Source: Coriobacteriia bacterium (GTDB lineage: Bacteria; Actinomycetota; Coriobacteriia; Coriobacteriales; Atopobiaceae). From it: DNA of 54,403 nucleotides. Each line of letters opens with the position of its first letter. The first letter of the stretch is position 1. The notes under the pieces were generated by a model. It was given only the letters and a program-made list of their open reading frames with translations, searched no databases and was not told the origin of the DNA. The stretch is from the NCBI GenBank assembly GCA_030530145.1, contig JAUMVN010000014.1, positions 1 through 54,403 on the forward strand, in the 5' to 3' direction. The translations under genes were made by a program, and so were the position numbers. Shown in pieces: positions 16,848-25,140 of this stretch.

Positions 16848-18212
16848 ATGTTGCGTCGAAAGGTTACGGAGCAGCTTGAGCGCTGGAAGGGAATGACCGG
16901 CAAGGCCCTTCTGGTAACTGGTGCCCGACAAATCGGCAAAAGCTATGCCATCCGCGAGTTTGGCACACGCTCGTATGCTTGTTATGTTGAGGTGAACCTT
17001 CTGCTCGATCGTGAATCTGCAGACATCCTGACTTCGGCACACAGCGCGTCAGACTTCATCAATCGCGTGGCGCTTCTCTCGCCAAATCCCCTGGTTGAAG
17101 GCGACACACTCATCTTTATCGATGAGGTGCAGGAGTTTCCTGACATTGTCACGCTGGCAAAGGCGCTGGTCGAGGACGGACGGTACTCGTTTGCGTTCTC
17201 GGGTTCGATGCTGGGAACCGAGCTTCGCGGGATTCGATCATTCCCTGTTGGGTACGTACATCAGCTGGTGATGAGGCCGCTCGATTTCGAGGAGTTCTCG
17301 TGGGCCGTTGGCATCGAGCCGCGCTTTCTTGACGAGGTGAGGGAATGCCTGCGTAAGCGGCGTCCGGTTGATCAGGCTCTTCATGATGTGATGCTCAGGA
17401 ACTATCGTGCGTACATCGTTGCTGGCGGTATGCCAGAGGTCGTTCAAAATTATATAGACAGCAAGTACACGCTTGCCCAGACCCGCACAATCCAAGAACA
17501 GCTTATCTTGCAGTATGCGCAAGATATCAGCAAGTACGCCGGTAAACGAGCACTGAAAGTTCGCTCTATATTCGATCGCATTCCGGTGCAGCTTGAGGCA
17601 GAGTCGCGGCGCTTTTGCGTCTCAAAACTTGATGACGGGGCAAGGTACAGTCAGTACGACCAGGATTTTCTTTGGCTTGTGAGTGCCGGTGTGGGCCTTA
17701 TGGTCTCGCAGGTCACCGAGGCAAAGAGCCCCTTGAAGAGGACGGAGTCGGCCGGAAAGTTCAAGCTGTACGAGTCCGACATCGGCATGCTTCTCTCGCG
17801 CTATCCCCAAAGCACGGCTCGTGCAGTCTACCTCGATCAAAAGACGCCCAATCTGGGTGGAATCTACGAGAACGTTGTGGCGCAAGAACTTGCAGCTCAG
17901 GATATCGGACAATGGTATTTCCAGTCAGACACTGTGGGCGAGGTTGACTTCATTATTGAGGGGAAAGGTGGCCGTGTGGTCCCCATCGAGGTGAAGTCTG
18001 GGCGCAAGGTCCGCTCGCATGCGGCTTTTGACAAGCTGCTTGAGGTGGGGGAGTACAAGATCCGTGAGGGCGTGGTCCTCTCTCGTAACAATCTGTCGTG
18101 CGAAGGCAAGGTTACTTACCTGCCCATTTACATGACTTTCTGCCTTGACGAGCTGACGGAGCGGGGAACGGATGCGGGTGCGGACTTCATCTTTGCGCCA
18201 GCGTTGCCGTAA
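16848..18212 (+). CDS. AAA-type ATP-binding protein with DUF4143 C-terminus
   Basis: 454-aa member of the common AAA_14/DUF4143 ATPase family, whose cellular role is poorly defined. Walker A-like GARQIGKSY (about 26-34), Walker B LIFIDEVQEFPD (about 95), sensor-like FSGSMLG, then the C-terminal part with GGIYENVVAQEL and EVDFIIEGKGGRVVPIEVKSG, a PD-(D/E)xK-like nuclease-fold signature. Base and codon use are visibly less GC-biased than in guaD or ygeX, suggesting recent acquisition. ATG 16848 matches the family N-terminus (MLRRKVTEQLERWK); ATG 16812 is an alternative. It sits inside the insertion that splits the purine cluster. Confidence 0.8.
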   Translation: MLRRKVTEQLERWKGMTGKALLVTGARQIGKSYAIREFGTRSYACYVEVNLLLDRESADILTSAHSASDFINRVALLSPNPLVEGDTLIFIDEVQEFPDIVTLAKALVEDGRYSFAFSGSMLGTELRGIRSFPVGYVHQLVMRPLDFEEFSWAVGIEPRFLDEVRECLRKRRPVDQALHDVMLRNYRAYIVAGGMPEVVQNYIDSKYTLAQTRTIQEQLILQYAQDISKYAGKRALKVRSIFDRIPVQLEAESRRFCVSKLDDGARYSQYDQDFLWLVSAGVGLMVSQVTEAKSPLKRTESAGKFKLYESDIGMLLSRYPQSTARAVYLDQKTPNLGGIYENVVAQELAAQDIGQWYFQSDTVGEVDFIIEGKGGRVVPIEVKSGRKVRSHAAFDKLLEVGEYKIREGVVLSRNNLSCEGKVTYLPIYMTFCLDELTERGTDAGADFIFAPALP

Positions 18213-18262
18213 CAGGTGAGGGATTTGCCTTGACGCGGGAGCTCCTGAATTTGAAAAACTCA

Positions 18263-18385
18263 ACAAGTCGGCCAACAAAATCGGGTTCGGTGAGTAGCCC
18301 GAAATCACGCACCTCATCTACCCTCGGGTTTGTAAACGAGAAAGGCTCGGCTACTAGGCCGGGCCGAGTTTGATGGCCGACTTGT
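18263..18385. repeat. Imperfect inverted repeat, 12-bp perfect ends
   Basis: ACAAGTCGGCCA (18263-18274) pairs with TGGCCGACTTGT (18374-18385), and pairing continues imperfectly inwards (CAAAATCGG against CCGAGTTTG). It fills most of the 270-bp gap between the ATPase gene and the zinc-ribbon gene. I see no gene in this gap. Confidence 0.45.
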
Positions 18386-18486
18386 CGCGTTTTTGGTTCC
18401 ATTGGGTCAGCGCCCGGCTTATTGCCGGATGCGTTTCTGACTATGTCCGGTAAAGGAGTTGCGCCTGACGTGGACACAGCATCTTC

Positions 18487-18939
18487 TTATCGCCTTTGAC
18501 TCACTGCCCAATAAGCTGCGGCGAGCAGCAGATCGAGAACGGCCAGGAAGGTCACGACGATTACTGCTGCAATGAGCGGATTGCTTGCTAGCCCTTCGGC
18601 AATATTGCCGGCGAGAAGTAGACGTACTCCTGCTCTGAATCTACACCCGAGGCAGGGGTTGGCATCGGAGCAGGCGTACTCAAAGGGGTCGGAGTACATC
18701 ATGACAACGGAGTAGGCGCCTGGGTCATCGGGGGTGTTGTCCTGGATCGCTTTCAAAATGCCAAGGACAATCGGATAACCGACTGCTCCGATGAGTCACG
18801 TAATTGCGTCTGAGCGAACGGAGTATTCCTTTTCTTGCTTGGTCGCTTGGACGCCCGCGATAGGCGCGCCGCACGACGGGCAGGTCGTTGCCTTGTCCGA
18901 GACTTCCTTGCCGCATTCGGCGCACTTGACCATCGCCAT
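18487..18939 (-). pseudogene. Zinc-ribbon membrane protein gene interrupted by an in-frame TGA
   Basis: Reading from ATG 18939 gives MAMVKCAECGKEV...CPSCGAPI, a clear four-cysteine zinc ribbon, then a charged linker (about 47 codons). An in-frame TGA follows at 18798-18796. After it the same frame stays open for about 100 codons: LIGAVGYPIVLGILK, a Cys-containing soluble part and a hydrophobic helix (PLIAAVIVVTFLAVLDLLLAAAYW). This looks like one roughly 150-codon gene with a nonsense mutation (TGG to TGA would restore it). Alternatively it is a 47-aa zinc-ribbon peptide plus a second small membrane protein. I see no sign of selenocysteine insertion. Confidence 0.6.
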
Positions 18940-18960
18940 GCCGTGACCCCTCTCTTGCGG

Positions 18961-19023
18961 CTTGACCTTAAGGTCAAGCTCTTCTACCTAAAAGCAAGGT
19001 AGAAGAGCAGGGAGTTCTCCCTG
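18961..19023. promoter_or_regulatory. Cluster of three dyads upstream of the zinc-ribbon gene
   Basis: A perfect 18-bp palindrome CTTGACCTTAAGGTCAAG (18961-18978) is followed by a 12-bp inverted repeat GCTCTTCTACCT / AGGTAGAAGAGC (18978-18989 and 18997-19008) and a short AGGGAG-TT-CTCCCT (19010-19023). It could hold an operator for the minus-strand gene or mark an insertion boundary. Confidence 0.4.
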
Positions 19024-19035
19024 AGTGGCGTTGGG

Positions 19036-19186
19036 CTGTGACGGACTTTGTCGGGCTCGACGGCGATGCGGCGCCCGCGCGAGGTGTCGGTGCCCGAGCG
19101 CCTCGAGCGCTGTGTACACCTGGGAAGCGAGGGCGCGCGCCTGGTGCGCAAGTTCGCCGCCGGGCGCGAGATCGACCTCGGGCAGC
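19036..19186 (+). pseudogene. Truncated, frameshifted copy of the guanine deaminase 3' end
   Basis: The nucleotides and translation repeat the end of guaD (16541-16688): SVPERLERCVHLGSEGARLV and RKFAAGREIDL against the guaD residues RKFVAGREIDL. Upstream the similarity continues in another frame (DFVGLDGDAAPAR against DFDALVVDDSALRAPR), so there is a frameshift near 19065. No start or upstream domain is present. It is a gene relic, and with guaD it brackets the insertion at 16.7-19.0 kb as a direct repeat. Confidence 0.75.
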
Positions 19187-19197
19187 GCGCTTCTTGC

Positions 19198-19268
19198 CGA
19201 ATAACGCACAAGTTTGTCGACTGGAGCGGTTCAATTTGCCTGCTATGAGCAAACTTGTGCGTTATTCG
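19198..19268. repeat. Palindromic element, copy 1 (19-bp arms, 33-nt loop)
   Basis: Perfect arms CGAATAACGCACAAGTTTG (19198-19216) and its complement (19250-19268) enclose a 33-nt loop containing CTGGAGCGGTTCAA and GCTATG. A second copy with the same loop length lies at 27976-28042. It is placed immediately after the guaD relic and before a toxin/antitoxin-like pair. Confidence 0.8.
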
Positions 19269-19319
19269 CCCGAGCGGGCGTAGCGTTCCTCTCTTTAATT
19301 CTTGTCTCGCACGTCATGT

Positions 19320-19499
19320 ATGGTGAGGCCCTTGGTACGGGAAGAGAGGGAGATAGTGGCCGTGGGTTATGACCGCAAGGGCAGGGCCGTCGAGATGGTG
19401 GCTGCCCTGCGACCGTTCGGGACAGTCATATTCCACGCCATGAGGTCTCCGACCAGGAACGTATTGATTGAGCCCGAATTGTTGGGAGGGAAGAGGTGA
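19320..19499 (+). CDS. Small toxin-like protein, possibly 5'-truncated
   Basis: 59 aa (65 if TTG 19302 is used). The sequence IVAVGYDRKGRAVEMVAALRPFGTVIFHAM resembles the C-terminal part of small toxin-like proteins paired with RHH antitoxins; this is a loose resemblance. An in-frame stop lies directly upstream of 19302 and no ribosome site is seen, so the N-terminus may have been lost when the adjacent palindromic element or insertion arrived. Its stop overlaps the next gene's start (GTGA), as in toxin-antitoxin operons. Confidence 0.4.
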   Translation: MVRPLVREEREIVAVGYDRKGRAVEMVAALRPFGTVIFHAMRSPTRNVLIEPELLGGKR

Positions 19500-19792
19500 A
19501 GGTAATCTCCGCCGAGGAAATCGAGGAACGGTTCGGCGTAACGGCAGAACAGCTTGAACAGTGGGAAGAGGACGCGTGCAAGGCTATCTTCCACGGCGAG
19601 CCCTCCGGTCCGGTCGTCACGGGGCCCGGCCGGCCCATGATGTTCGGGGAGGAGATGCGCCAAGTCGGGTTCAAGGAGCCGCTCAGTCGTGTCGCGCTCA
19701 TCGACGCGCGCGCCGAGCAGCTCGGCCTCAGACGCTCGGACTACCTGCGCGACCTCGTGGAGAAGGACCTCGCAGCCTCAGGGCTTGTTTAG
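19496..19792 (+). CDS. Antitoxin-like protein with ribbon-helix-helix-type C-terminus
   Basis: 98 aa, starting at GTG 19496 inside the stop of the preceding small gene. The C-terminus SRVALIDARAEQLGLRRSDYLRDLVEKDL fits a ribbon-helix-helix DNA-binding fold. The N-terminus (AEEIEERFGVTAEQLEQWEEDACKAIFHG) is acidic and helical. The arrangement suggests the antitoxin of a type II pair. Confidence in the fold is moderate; the partner's toxin activity is doubtful if truncated. Confidence 0.5.
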   Translation: MKVISAEEIEERFGVTAEQLEQWEEDACKAIFHGEPSGPVVTGPGRPMMFGEEMRQVGFKEPLSRVALIDARAEQLGLRRSDYLRDLVEKDLAASGLV

Positions 19793-19850
19793 ACGCCTGT
19801 CGCGTTCGCGGGATTTAACGTAACGCTCACCCGCATGAATAAAACGGGCC

Positions 19851-19930
19851 TTGAATCTCTAAAAATCGGTGCGTATATTAGGACTTACAAACTGATTGTT
19901 TGCTGCCCAAACAAATTGTCGGCAATACAA
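19851..19930 (+). promoter_or_regulatory. ygeX promoter and two operator-like dyads
   Basis: A good promoter, TTGAAT (19851-19856), 17-bp spacer, TATATT (19874-19879), is followed by the perfect dyad TTGTTTG-5-CAAACAA (19896-19914) and by TTGTCGGCAATACAA (19916-19930). The latter matches the xdhA dyad TTGTCTGCAAGACAA at 13 of 15 positions. Both dyads lie downstream of the predicted transcription start, as expected for repressor sites. Confidence 0.6.
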
Positions 19931-19972
19931 TCAAGGCAAGTCTGTACCACGCCTGAGCAAAGAGGAGATCCG

Positions 19973-21187
19973 ATGGGCGAGAAGATCGAGTGGGCCGTCA
20001 ATCACATGCCGAAGAGCGAGGACGCGCATCTCGGCATCATGAGCCTGGAGCACGTCGAGAAGGCCCGCGCCTTCCACAGGAGCTTCCCGCAGTACTCGGT
20101 CACCCCGCTCGCCCGCCTGGACGGCCAGGCCGCGCGCCTCGGCCTCGCGAACCTCTGCGTCAAGGACGAGTCCTACCGCTTCGGCCTGAACGCCTTCAAG
20201 GTCCTCGGCGGCTCCTTCGCCATGGCCAACTACATCGCCGACGAGACGGGCCGCGACGTCGCGGACTGCACCTACGACTACCTGACCTCCGACGAGCTCG
20301 CCTCCGACTTCGGCCAGGCGACCTTCTTCACCGCCACCGACGGCAACCACGGTCGCGGCGTCGCCTGGGCCGCCAAGCGCCTGGGCCAGAAGGCCGTCGT
20401 CCACATGCCCAAGGGCTCCACGAGGCCGCGCTTCGACAACATCGCCGCCGAGGGCGCCGAGGTCACCATCGAGGAGGTCAACTACGACGAGTGTGTGCGC
20501 ATGGCGGCCGCCGAGGCCGACGCGTGCGAGCGCGGCGTGATCGTCCAGGACACCGCCTGGGAGGGCTACGAGAAGATCCCGTCCTGGATCATGGAGGGCT
20601 ACGGCACCATGGCCTCCGAGGCCGCCGAGCAGCTGCGCTCCATGGCCATCAACCGCCCGACGCACGTCTTCGTCCAGGCCGGCGTCGGCTCGCTCGCGGG
20701 CGCCGTGGTGGGCTACTTCACCAACCTCTACCCGGACAACCCGCCCACCTTCGTCGTGGCCGAGTGCGCGCCCGCGGCCTGCCTCTACAAGGGCGCCGCG
20801 GCCGGCGACGGCGACCCGCGCATCGTCGACGGCGACATGCCCTCCATCATGGCCGGCCTCTGCTGCGGCGAGCCGAACATCCTGGGCTGGGACATCCTGC
20901 GCAACCACGTGACCGCCTTCGTCTCCTGCCCCGACTGGGTCACGGCCCGCGGCATGCGCGTCCTCGGCGCCCCCGAGAAGGGCGACCCGCGCGTGATCTC
21001 CGGCGAGTCCGGCGCCGTCACGACCGGCCTTGTGGCCACCCTCATGCAGGACGAGGACTACGCGGAGCTGCGCGACGCCATCGGCCTCGACCGCACGAGC
21101 TCGGTTCTGTGCTTCTCGACCGAGGGCGACACCGACCCTGAGCAGTACCGCCGCATCGTGTGGGAGGGAGAGTACCCCACCTGCTAA
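19973..21187 (+). CDS. ygeX: 2,3-diaminopropionate ammonia-lyase
   Basis: PLP enzyme cleaving 2,3-diaminopropionate to pyruvate and two ammonia; the last step of the purine route encoded here. 404 aa. The PLP lysine is K76 in RFGLNAFKVLGG, and the family blocks TDGNHGRGVAWAA, VVQDTAWEGY-like IVQDTAWEGYEKIPSWIMEGY, QAGVGSLAG and SGESGAVTTG all align with E. coli YgeX. ATG 19973 follows AGAGGAGATC. It is the first gene of the ygeX-ygeY-ygeW series and carries the operator-like dyads upstream. Confidence 0.94.
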   Translation: MGEKIEWAVNHMPKSEDAHLGIMSLEHVEKARAFHRSFPQYSVTPLARLDGQAARLGLANLCVKDESYRFGLNAFKVLGGSFAMANYIADETGRDVADCTYDYLTSDELASDFGQATFFTATDGNHGRGVAWAAKRLGQKAVVHMPKGSTRPRFDNIAAEGAEVTIEEVNYDECVRMAAAEADACERGVIVQDTAWEGYEKIPSWIMEGYGTMASEAAEQLRSMAINRPTHVFVQAGVGSLAGAVVGYFTNLYPDNPPTFVVAECAPAACLYKGAAAGDGDPRIVDGDMPSIMAGLCCGEPNILGWDILRNHVTAFVSCPDWVTARGMRVLGAPEKGDPRVISGESGAVTTGLVATLMQDEDYAELRDAIGLDRTSSVLCFSTEGDTDPEQYRRIVWEGEYPTC

Positions 21188-21272
21188 CTCAAGCTGCGGC
21201 GCGTTTATGACGTGCGCCTCGCGTTCTTATCACTAAGTTAACTGTGGCCATCGAAAAGAAGGGTTTCTCAAA

Positions 21273-22658
21273 ATGGCTAAGGAACTTGATTTCGACCTTA
21301 TCAAGAAGACCGCCCAGGGCTACCAGGAGGACATGACTGCGTTCCTGCGCGCCATGATCTCGCACCCGTCCGAGTCCTGCGAGGAGGGTGAGGTCGTCGC
21401 CTGCATTAAGGCCGAGATGGAGAAGCTCGGCTTCGACGAGGTCAAGGTCGACGGCCTCGGCAACGTCATGGGCTTCGTCGGCGACGGCGACAAGATCATC
21501 GCCATCGACGGCCACATCGACACGGTGGGCATCGGCAACATCGAGAACTGGGACTTCGACCCCTACGAGGGCTTCGAGGACGACCAGCTCATCGGCGGCC
21601 GCGGCGGCTCCGACCAGGAGGGCGGCGTCTGCGCCGCGACCTACGCCGCGAAGATGATGAAGGACATGGGCCTCATCCCCGAGGGCTACAAGGTCATGGT
21701 CGTCGGCACCGTCCAGGAAGAGGACTGCGACGGCATGTGCTGGCAGTACATCTACAACGTCGACGGCATCAAGCCCGAGTTCGTCATCTCCACCGAGCCC
21801 ACCGACGGCGGCATCTACCGCGGCCACCGCGGCCGCATGGAGATCCGCGTCGACGTCCACGGCACCTCCTGCCACGGCTCGGCCCCCGAGCGCGGCGACA
21901 ACGCCATTTACAAGATGGCCGACATCATCGCCGACGTCCGCGCCCTCAACAACAACGGCTGCGCCGAGTCCACCGACATCAAGGGACTCTGCAAGATGCT
22001 CGAGCCCGAGTTCAACCCGGACCACTACGAGGACGCGCGCTTCCTCGGCCGCGGCACCTGCACCGTCTCGCAGATCTTCTACACGAGCCCGAGCCGCTGC
22101 GCCGTCGCCGACTCCTGCGCCATCTCCATCGACCGCCGCATGACCGCCGGCGAGACCTACGAGTCCTGTCTCGAGGAGGTCCGCAACCTTCCGGCCGTCA
22201 AGAAGTACGGCGAGGACGTCAAGGTCTCCATGTACATGTACGACCGCCCCTCCTGGACGGGCGAGGTCTACGAGACCGAGGCCTACTTCCCGACGTGGAT
22301 CAACAAGGAGAGCGCGCCGCACGTCAAGGCCCTCGTCGACGCCCACAAGGCTCTCTTCGGCGACGAGCGCATCGGCTGCGAGAAGTCGATGAGCAAGCGC
22401 GCCGGCCGTCCCCTCTGCGACAAGTGGACCTTCTCCACGAACTGCGTCTCGATCCAGGGCCGCTACGGCATCCCCTGCGTCGGCTTCGGCCCGGGCGCCG
22501 AGTCCCAGGCCCACGCCCCCAACGAGGTCACCTATAAGCAGGACCTTCCCACCTGCGCCGCCCTCTACGTCGCCGCGCTCAACCTCTACGAGCCGAGCGA
22601 CGAGATGGCCGACGCGACGGCTTTCCGCGCCACGCTGACGGATAACGACATCAAGTAG
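21273..22658 (+). CDS. ygeY: YgeY-family metallohydrolase (M20 peptidase-like)
   Basis: 461-aa member of the YgeY/selenium-metabolism hydrolase family in the M20 zinc peptidase clan. Metal motif DGHIDTVG (H81, D83), [10 protein letters not shown] with the likely catalytic Glu pair, and a dimerisation domain containing [25 protein letters not shown]. It probably opens or deacylates a nitrogen-rich intermediate between the hydantoinase and the carbamoyltransferase steps. The exact substrate is not shown by sequence. It lies 85 bp behind ygeX. A stem CCCTGG / CCAGGG (22667-22695) follows. Confidence 0.9.
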   Translation: MAKELDFDLIKKTAQGYQEDMTAFLRAMISHPSESCEEGEVVACIKAEMEKLGFDEVKVDGLGNVMGFVGDGDKIIAIDGHIDTVGIGNIENWDFDPYEGFEDDQLIGGRGGSDQEGGVCAATYAAKMMKDMGLIPEGYKVMVVGTVQEEDCDGMCWQYIYNVDGIKPEFVISTEPTDGGIYRGHRGRMEIRVDVHGTSCHGSAPERGDNAIYKMADIIADVRALNNNGCAESTDIKGLCKMLEPEFNPDHYEDARFLGRGTCTVSQIFYTSPSRCAVADSCAISIDRRMTAGETYESCLEEVRNLPAVKKYGEDVKVSMYMYDRPSWTGEVYETEAYFPTWINKESAPHVKALVDAHKALFGDERIGCEKSMSKRAGRPLCDKWTFSTNCVSIQGRYGIPCVGFGPGAESQAHAPNEVTYKQDLPTCAALYVAALNLYEPSDEMADATAFRATLTDNDIK

Positions 22659-22743
22659 TCGGCTTCCCCTGGCACCCCATCTGGGGGCTCCAGGGAAACC
22701 CGCGCACGTCTTTCGTTAATGGATTTATGGAGAGGACATAAAA

Positions 22744-23943
22744 ATGAGTGAGATCCAGAACTATCTAGACACCCTGTCCGGCCTGGACTTCAAGGGGCTG
22801 TACGGCGCCGACTTCCTGCACACGTGGGACAAGACGACCGACGAGCTGCGCGCGCTCTACGCCACCGCGGCCGCCCTGCGCAACCTCCGCGAGCGCAACA
22901 TCTCCACCAAGATCTTCGACTCGGGCCTCTCGGTCTCGCTGTTCCGCGACAACTCCACCCGCACCCGCTTCTCCTTCTCCAAGGCCTCGAACCTGCTCGG
23001 CCTTGAGCTCCAGGACCTCGACGAGAAGAAGTCCCAGATCGCCCACGGCGAGACCGTTCGCGAGACCGCCACGATGATCTCCTTCATGGCCGACGTCATC
23101 GGCATCCGCGACGACATGTACATCGGCAAGGGCGACGCCTACATGCAGGAGGTCTCCGAGTCCGTGCAGCAGGCCTATGAGGACGGCGTGCTCGACCACC
23201 GCCCGACGCTCATCAGCCTGCAGTCCGACTCCGACCACCCCACGCAGTCCTCGGCCGACCTTCTCTACCTCATCGAGGAGTTCGGCGGCCTGGAGAACCT
23301 GCGCGGCAAGAAGGTCGCCGTGACCTGGGCCTACTCGCCCTCCTACGGCAAGCCGCTCTCCTGTCCGCAGTCGCTCATCAGCCTGCTGCCGCGCTTCGGC
23401 ATGGACGTGACGCTCGCGCACCCGGAGGGCTATGACCTTATGGGCGACCGCGTCGAGGCCGCCAAGGCCTACGCCGCCGAGAACGGCTGCACCTTCACCC
23501 AGGCCAACACCATGGCCGAGGCCTTCGAGGGCGCCGACATCGTGATCCCCAAGTCCTGGGCACCCTACGCCGCCATGGAGAGGCGCACCAACCTCTACGC
23601 AGAGGGCGACGACGCTGGCATCGCGGCGCTCGAGAAGGAGCTTCTCGCCCAGAACGCCACGCACAAGGACTGGTGCTCCACGACCGATCTCATGGCGAAG
23701 ACCGCCAACGGCCAGGACACCATCTTCATGCACCCGCTGCCGGCCGACATCTCCGGCGTCTCGTGCGAGCACGGCGAGGTCATGGCGGACGTCTTCGACA
23801 TGCACCGCGTGGGCATGTACAAGGAGGCCTCCTACAAGCCCTACGCCATCGCGGCCATGATGTTCCTGCAGAAGGTCGCCGACCCGGTGGCCACGCTCGC
23901 CGCGCTCGAGGAGCGCGCGACCCCGCGCTGGTACCAGGCCTAG
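22744..23943 (+). CDS. ygeW: YgeW-family knotted carbamoyltransferase
   Basis: Aspartate/ornithine carbamoyltransferase superfamily, 399 aa. The carbamoyl-phosphate loop is SVSLFRDNSTRTRF (STRTR at 71-75); HPLPADISG near residue 335 is the second binding motif. The longer N- and C-termini fit the YgeW 'knotted' group rather than ArgF or PyrB. In this pathway it would run catabolically, phosphorolysing a ureido compound to carbamoyl phosphate and 2,3-diaminopropionate, which YgeX and carbamate kinase then consume (inference from neighbours). Confidence 0.92.
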   Translation: MSEIQNYLDTLSGLDFKGLYGADFLHTWDKTTDELRALYATAAALRNLRERNISTKIFDSGLSVSLFRDNSTRTRFSFSKASNLLGLELQDLDEKKSQIAHGETVRETATMISFMADVIGIRDDMYIGKGDAYMQEVSESVQQAYEDGVLDHRPTLISLQSDSDHPTQSSADLLYLIEEFGGLENLRGKKVAVTWAYSPSYGKPLSCPQSLISLLPRFGMDVTLAHPEGYDLMGDRVEAAKAYAAENGCTFTQANTMAEAFEGADIVIPKSWAPYAAMERRTNLYAEGDDAGIAALEKELLAQNATHKDWCSTTDLMAKTANGQDTIFMHPLPADISGVSCEHGEVMADVFDMHRVGMYKEASYKPYAIAAMMFLQKVADPVATLAALEERATPRWYQA

Positions 23944-23967
23944 GCGCCCGTCTTATAGACGACGTTC

Positions 23968-24008
23968 GAGGGCCTGCGGACCACCCTCCGCAGGCCCTCT
24001 TTATATTT
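23968..24008 (+). terminator. Rho-independent terminator after ygeW
   Basis: A perfect 13-bp stem GAGGGCCTGCGGA / TCCGCAGGCCCTC (23968-23980, 23987-23999) is followed by TTTATATTT. It separates ygeXYW from the carbamate kinase, though read-through is possible. Confidence 0.85.
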
Positions 24009-24099
24009 CGATTCACAGTAGGTCCCCTGGCACGAGCTCGTTCGGCGAGGGGTCGGGGATGCTTCTATCGATTTCTCGGATCACATAAGGAGAGGGGCA

Positions 24100-25044
24100 A
24101 TGGGCAAGAAGATCGTCATCGCGCTGGGCGGCAACGCGCTCGGCAAGAACCTTCCCGAGCAGGCCATAGCGGTGAGGAACACCGCCGTCGCCATCGTGGA
24201 CTTGCTCGAGCAGGGCAACGAGGTCGCCGTCGTGCACGGCAACGGGCCGCAGGTCGGCATGATCGCCAACGCCATGACTGAGCTCACGCGCTCGGACCCG
24301 GAGCGCTACATCCCGTGCCCGCTCTCGGTCTGCGGCGCCATGAGCCAGGGCTACATCGGCTACGACCTGCAGAACGCCCTGCGGGAAGAGATGGAGTGCC
24401 GCGGCATCCGCCACGGCGTCACGACCGTCCTCACCCAGGTGGAGGTCGACCCCGCGGACCCCGCGTTCGACAACCCGACCAAGCCGATCGGCTCTTTCAT
24501 GACGCTCGACGAGGCCGAGGCGCTCAAGCGCGACCGAGACTACGACTTCGTCGAGGACGCCGGGCGCGGCTACCGGCGCGTCGTCGCGAGCCCGAAGCCC
24601 AAGCGCATCGTCGAGCTCGACACCATCGACTGCCTCGTCGCCGCCGACCACGTGGTCGTCTGCTGCGGCGGGGGCGGCATACCGGTGGTGCCCACCGGCG
24701 AGCACAACCATCTTAAGGGGGCCGCGGCCGTCATCGACAAGGACTTCGCCGCGGAGCTTCTCGCCGAGTCGCTCGACGCCGACTACCTGGTGATCCTTAC
24801 CGCGGTGGAGAAGGTCGCCGTCAACTACGGGAAGCCCGGCGAGCGCTGGCTCGACGAGCTTTCGCCCGACGAGGCGCGCGGCTACATCGCCGAGGGCCAG
24901 TTCGCGCCGGGCTCGATGCTGCCGAAGGTCGAGGCCTGCGTGAATTTCGCCGAGTCGAAGCCCGGCCGCTCCGCCCTCATCACCCTGCTCGACCGCGCCG
25001 CGGACGGCATCGCCGGCAAGACGGGCACCGTCGTTCGCGCCTAA
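24100..25044 (+). CDS. arcC: Carbamate kinase
   Basis: Transfers the phosphoryl group of carbamoyl phosphate to ADP, giving ATP, CO2 and ammonia: the energy-conserving step of the pathway. 314 aa, standard length. Motifs: KIVIALGGNALGKN at the N-terminus, VVHGNGPQVGMI, CGAMSQGYIGYDLQNAL, VVCCGGGGIPVV, DKDFAAELLAE, and TAVEKVAVNYG. It could equally be called yqeA by E. coli synteny. GGAGAGGGGC precedes the ATG. It lies between ygeW and the HTH-MocA fusion. Confidence 0.93.
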   Translation: MGKKIVIALGGNALGKNLPEQAIAVRNTAVAIVDLLEQGNEVAVVHGNGPQVGMIANAMTELTRSDPERYIPCPLSVCGAMSQGYIGYDLQNALREEMECRGIRHGVTTVLTQVEVDPADPAFDNPTKPIGSFMTLDEAEALKRDRDYDFVEDAGRGYRRVVASPKPKRIVELDTIDCLVAADHVVVCCGGGGIPVVPTGEHNHLKGAAAVIDKDFAAELLAESLDADYLVILTAVEKVAVNYGKPGERWLDELSPDEARGYIAEGQFAPGSMLPKVEACVNFAESKPGRSALITLLDRAADGIAGKTGTVVRA

Positions 25045-25140
25045 ACGCGCCGCAGGTCGCGCATAGCGTGTATAGTGTCCATAACCGTTATCTCGCCCGT
25101 GGAACAACGCTTGCCGCGCAAAGCGGGGAAGGGGACGCGC

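Noticed and set aside
18187..18477. Minus-strand open frame after the ATPase gene
   Set aside because: It overlaps the 3' end of the ATPase gene and the imperfect inverted repeat, lacks a ribosome site and shows no family resemblance.
18796..18798. TGA as a selenocysteine codon
   Set aside because: No nearby hairpin of the expected kind is seen and the surrounding residues look like a membrane-segment start, where tryptophan is more likely; treated as a nonsense mutation.
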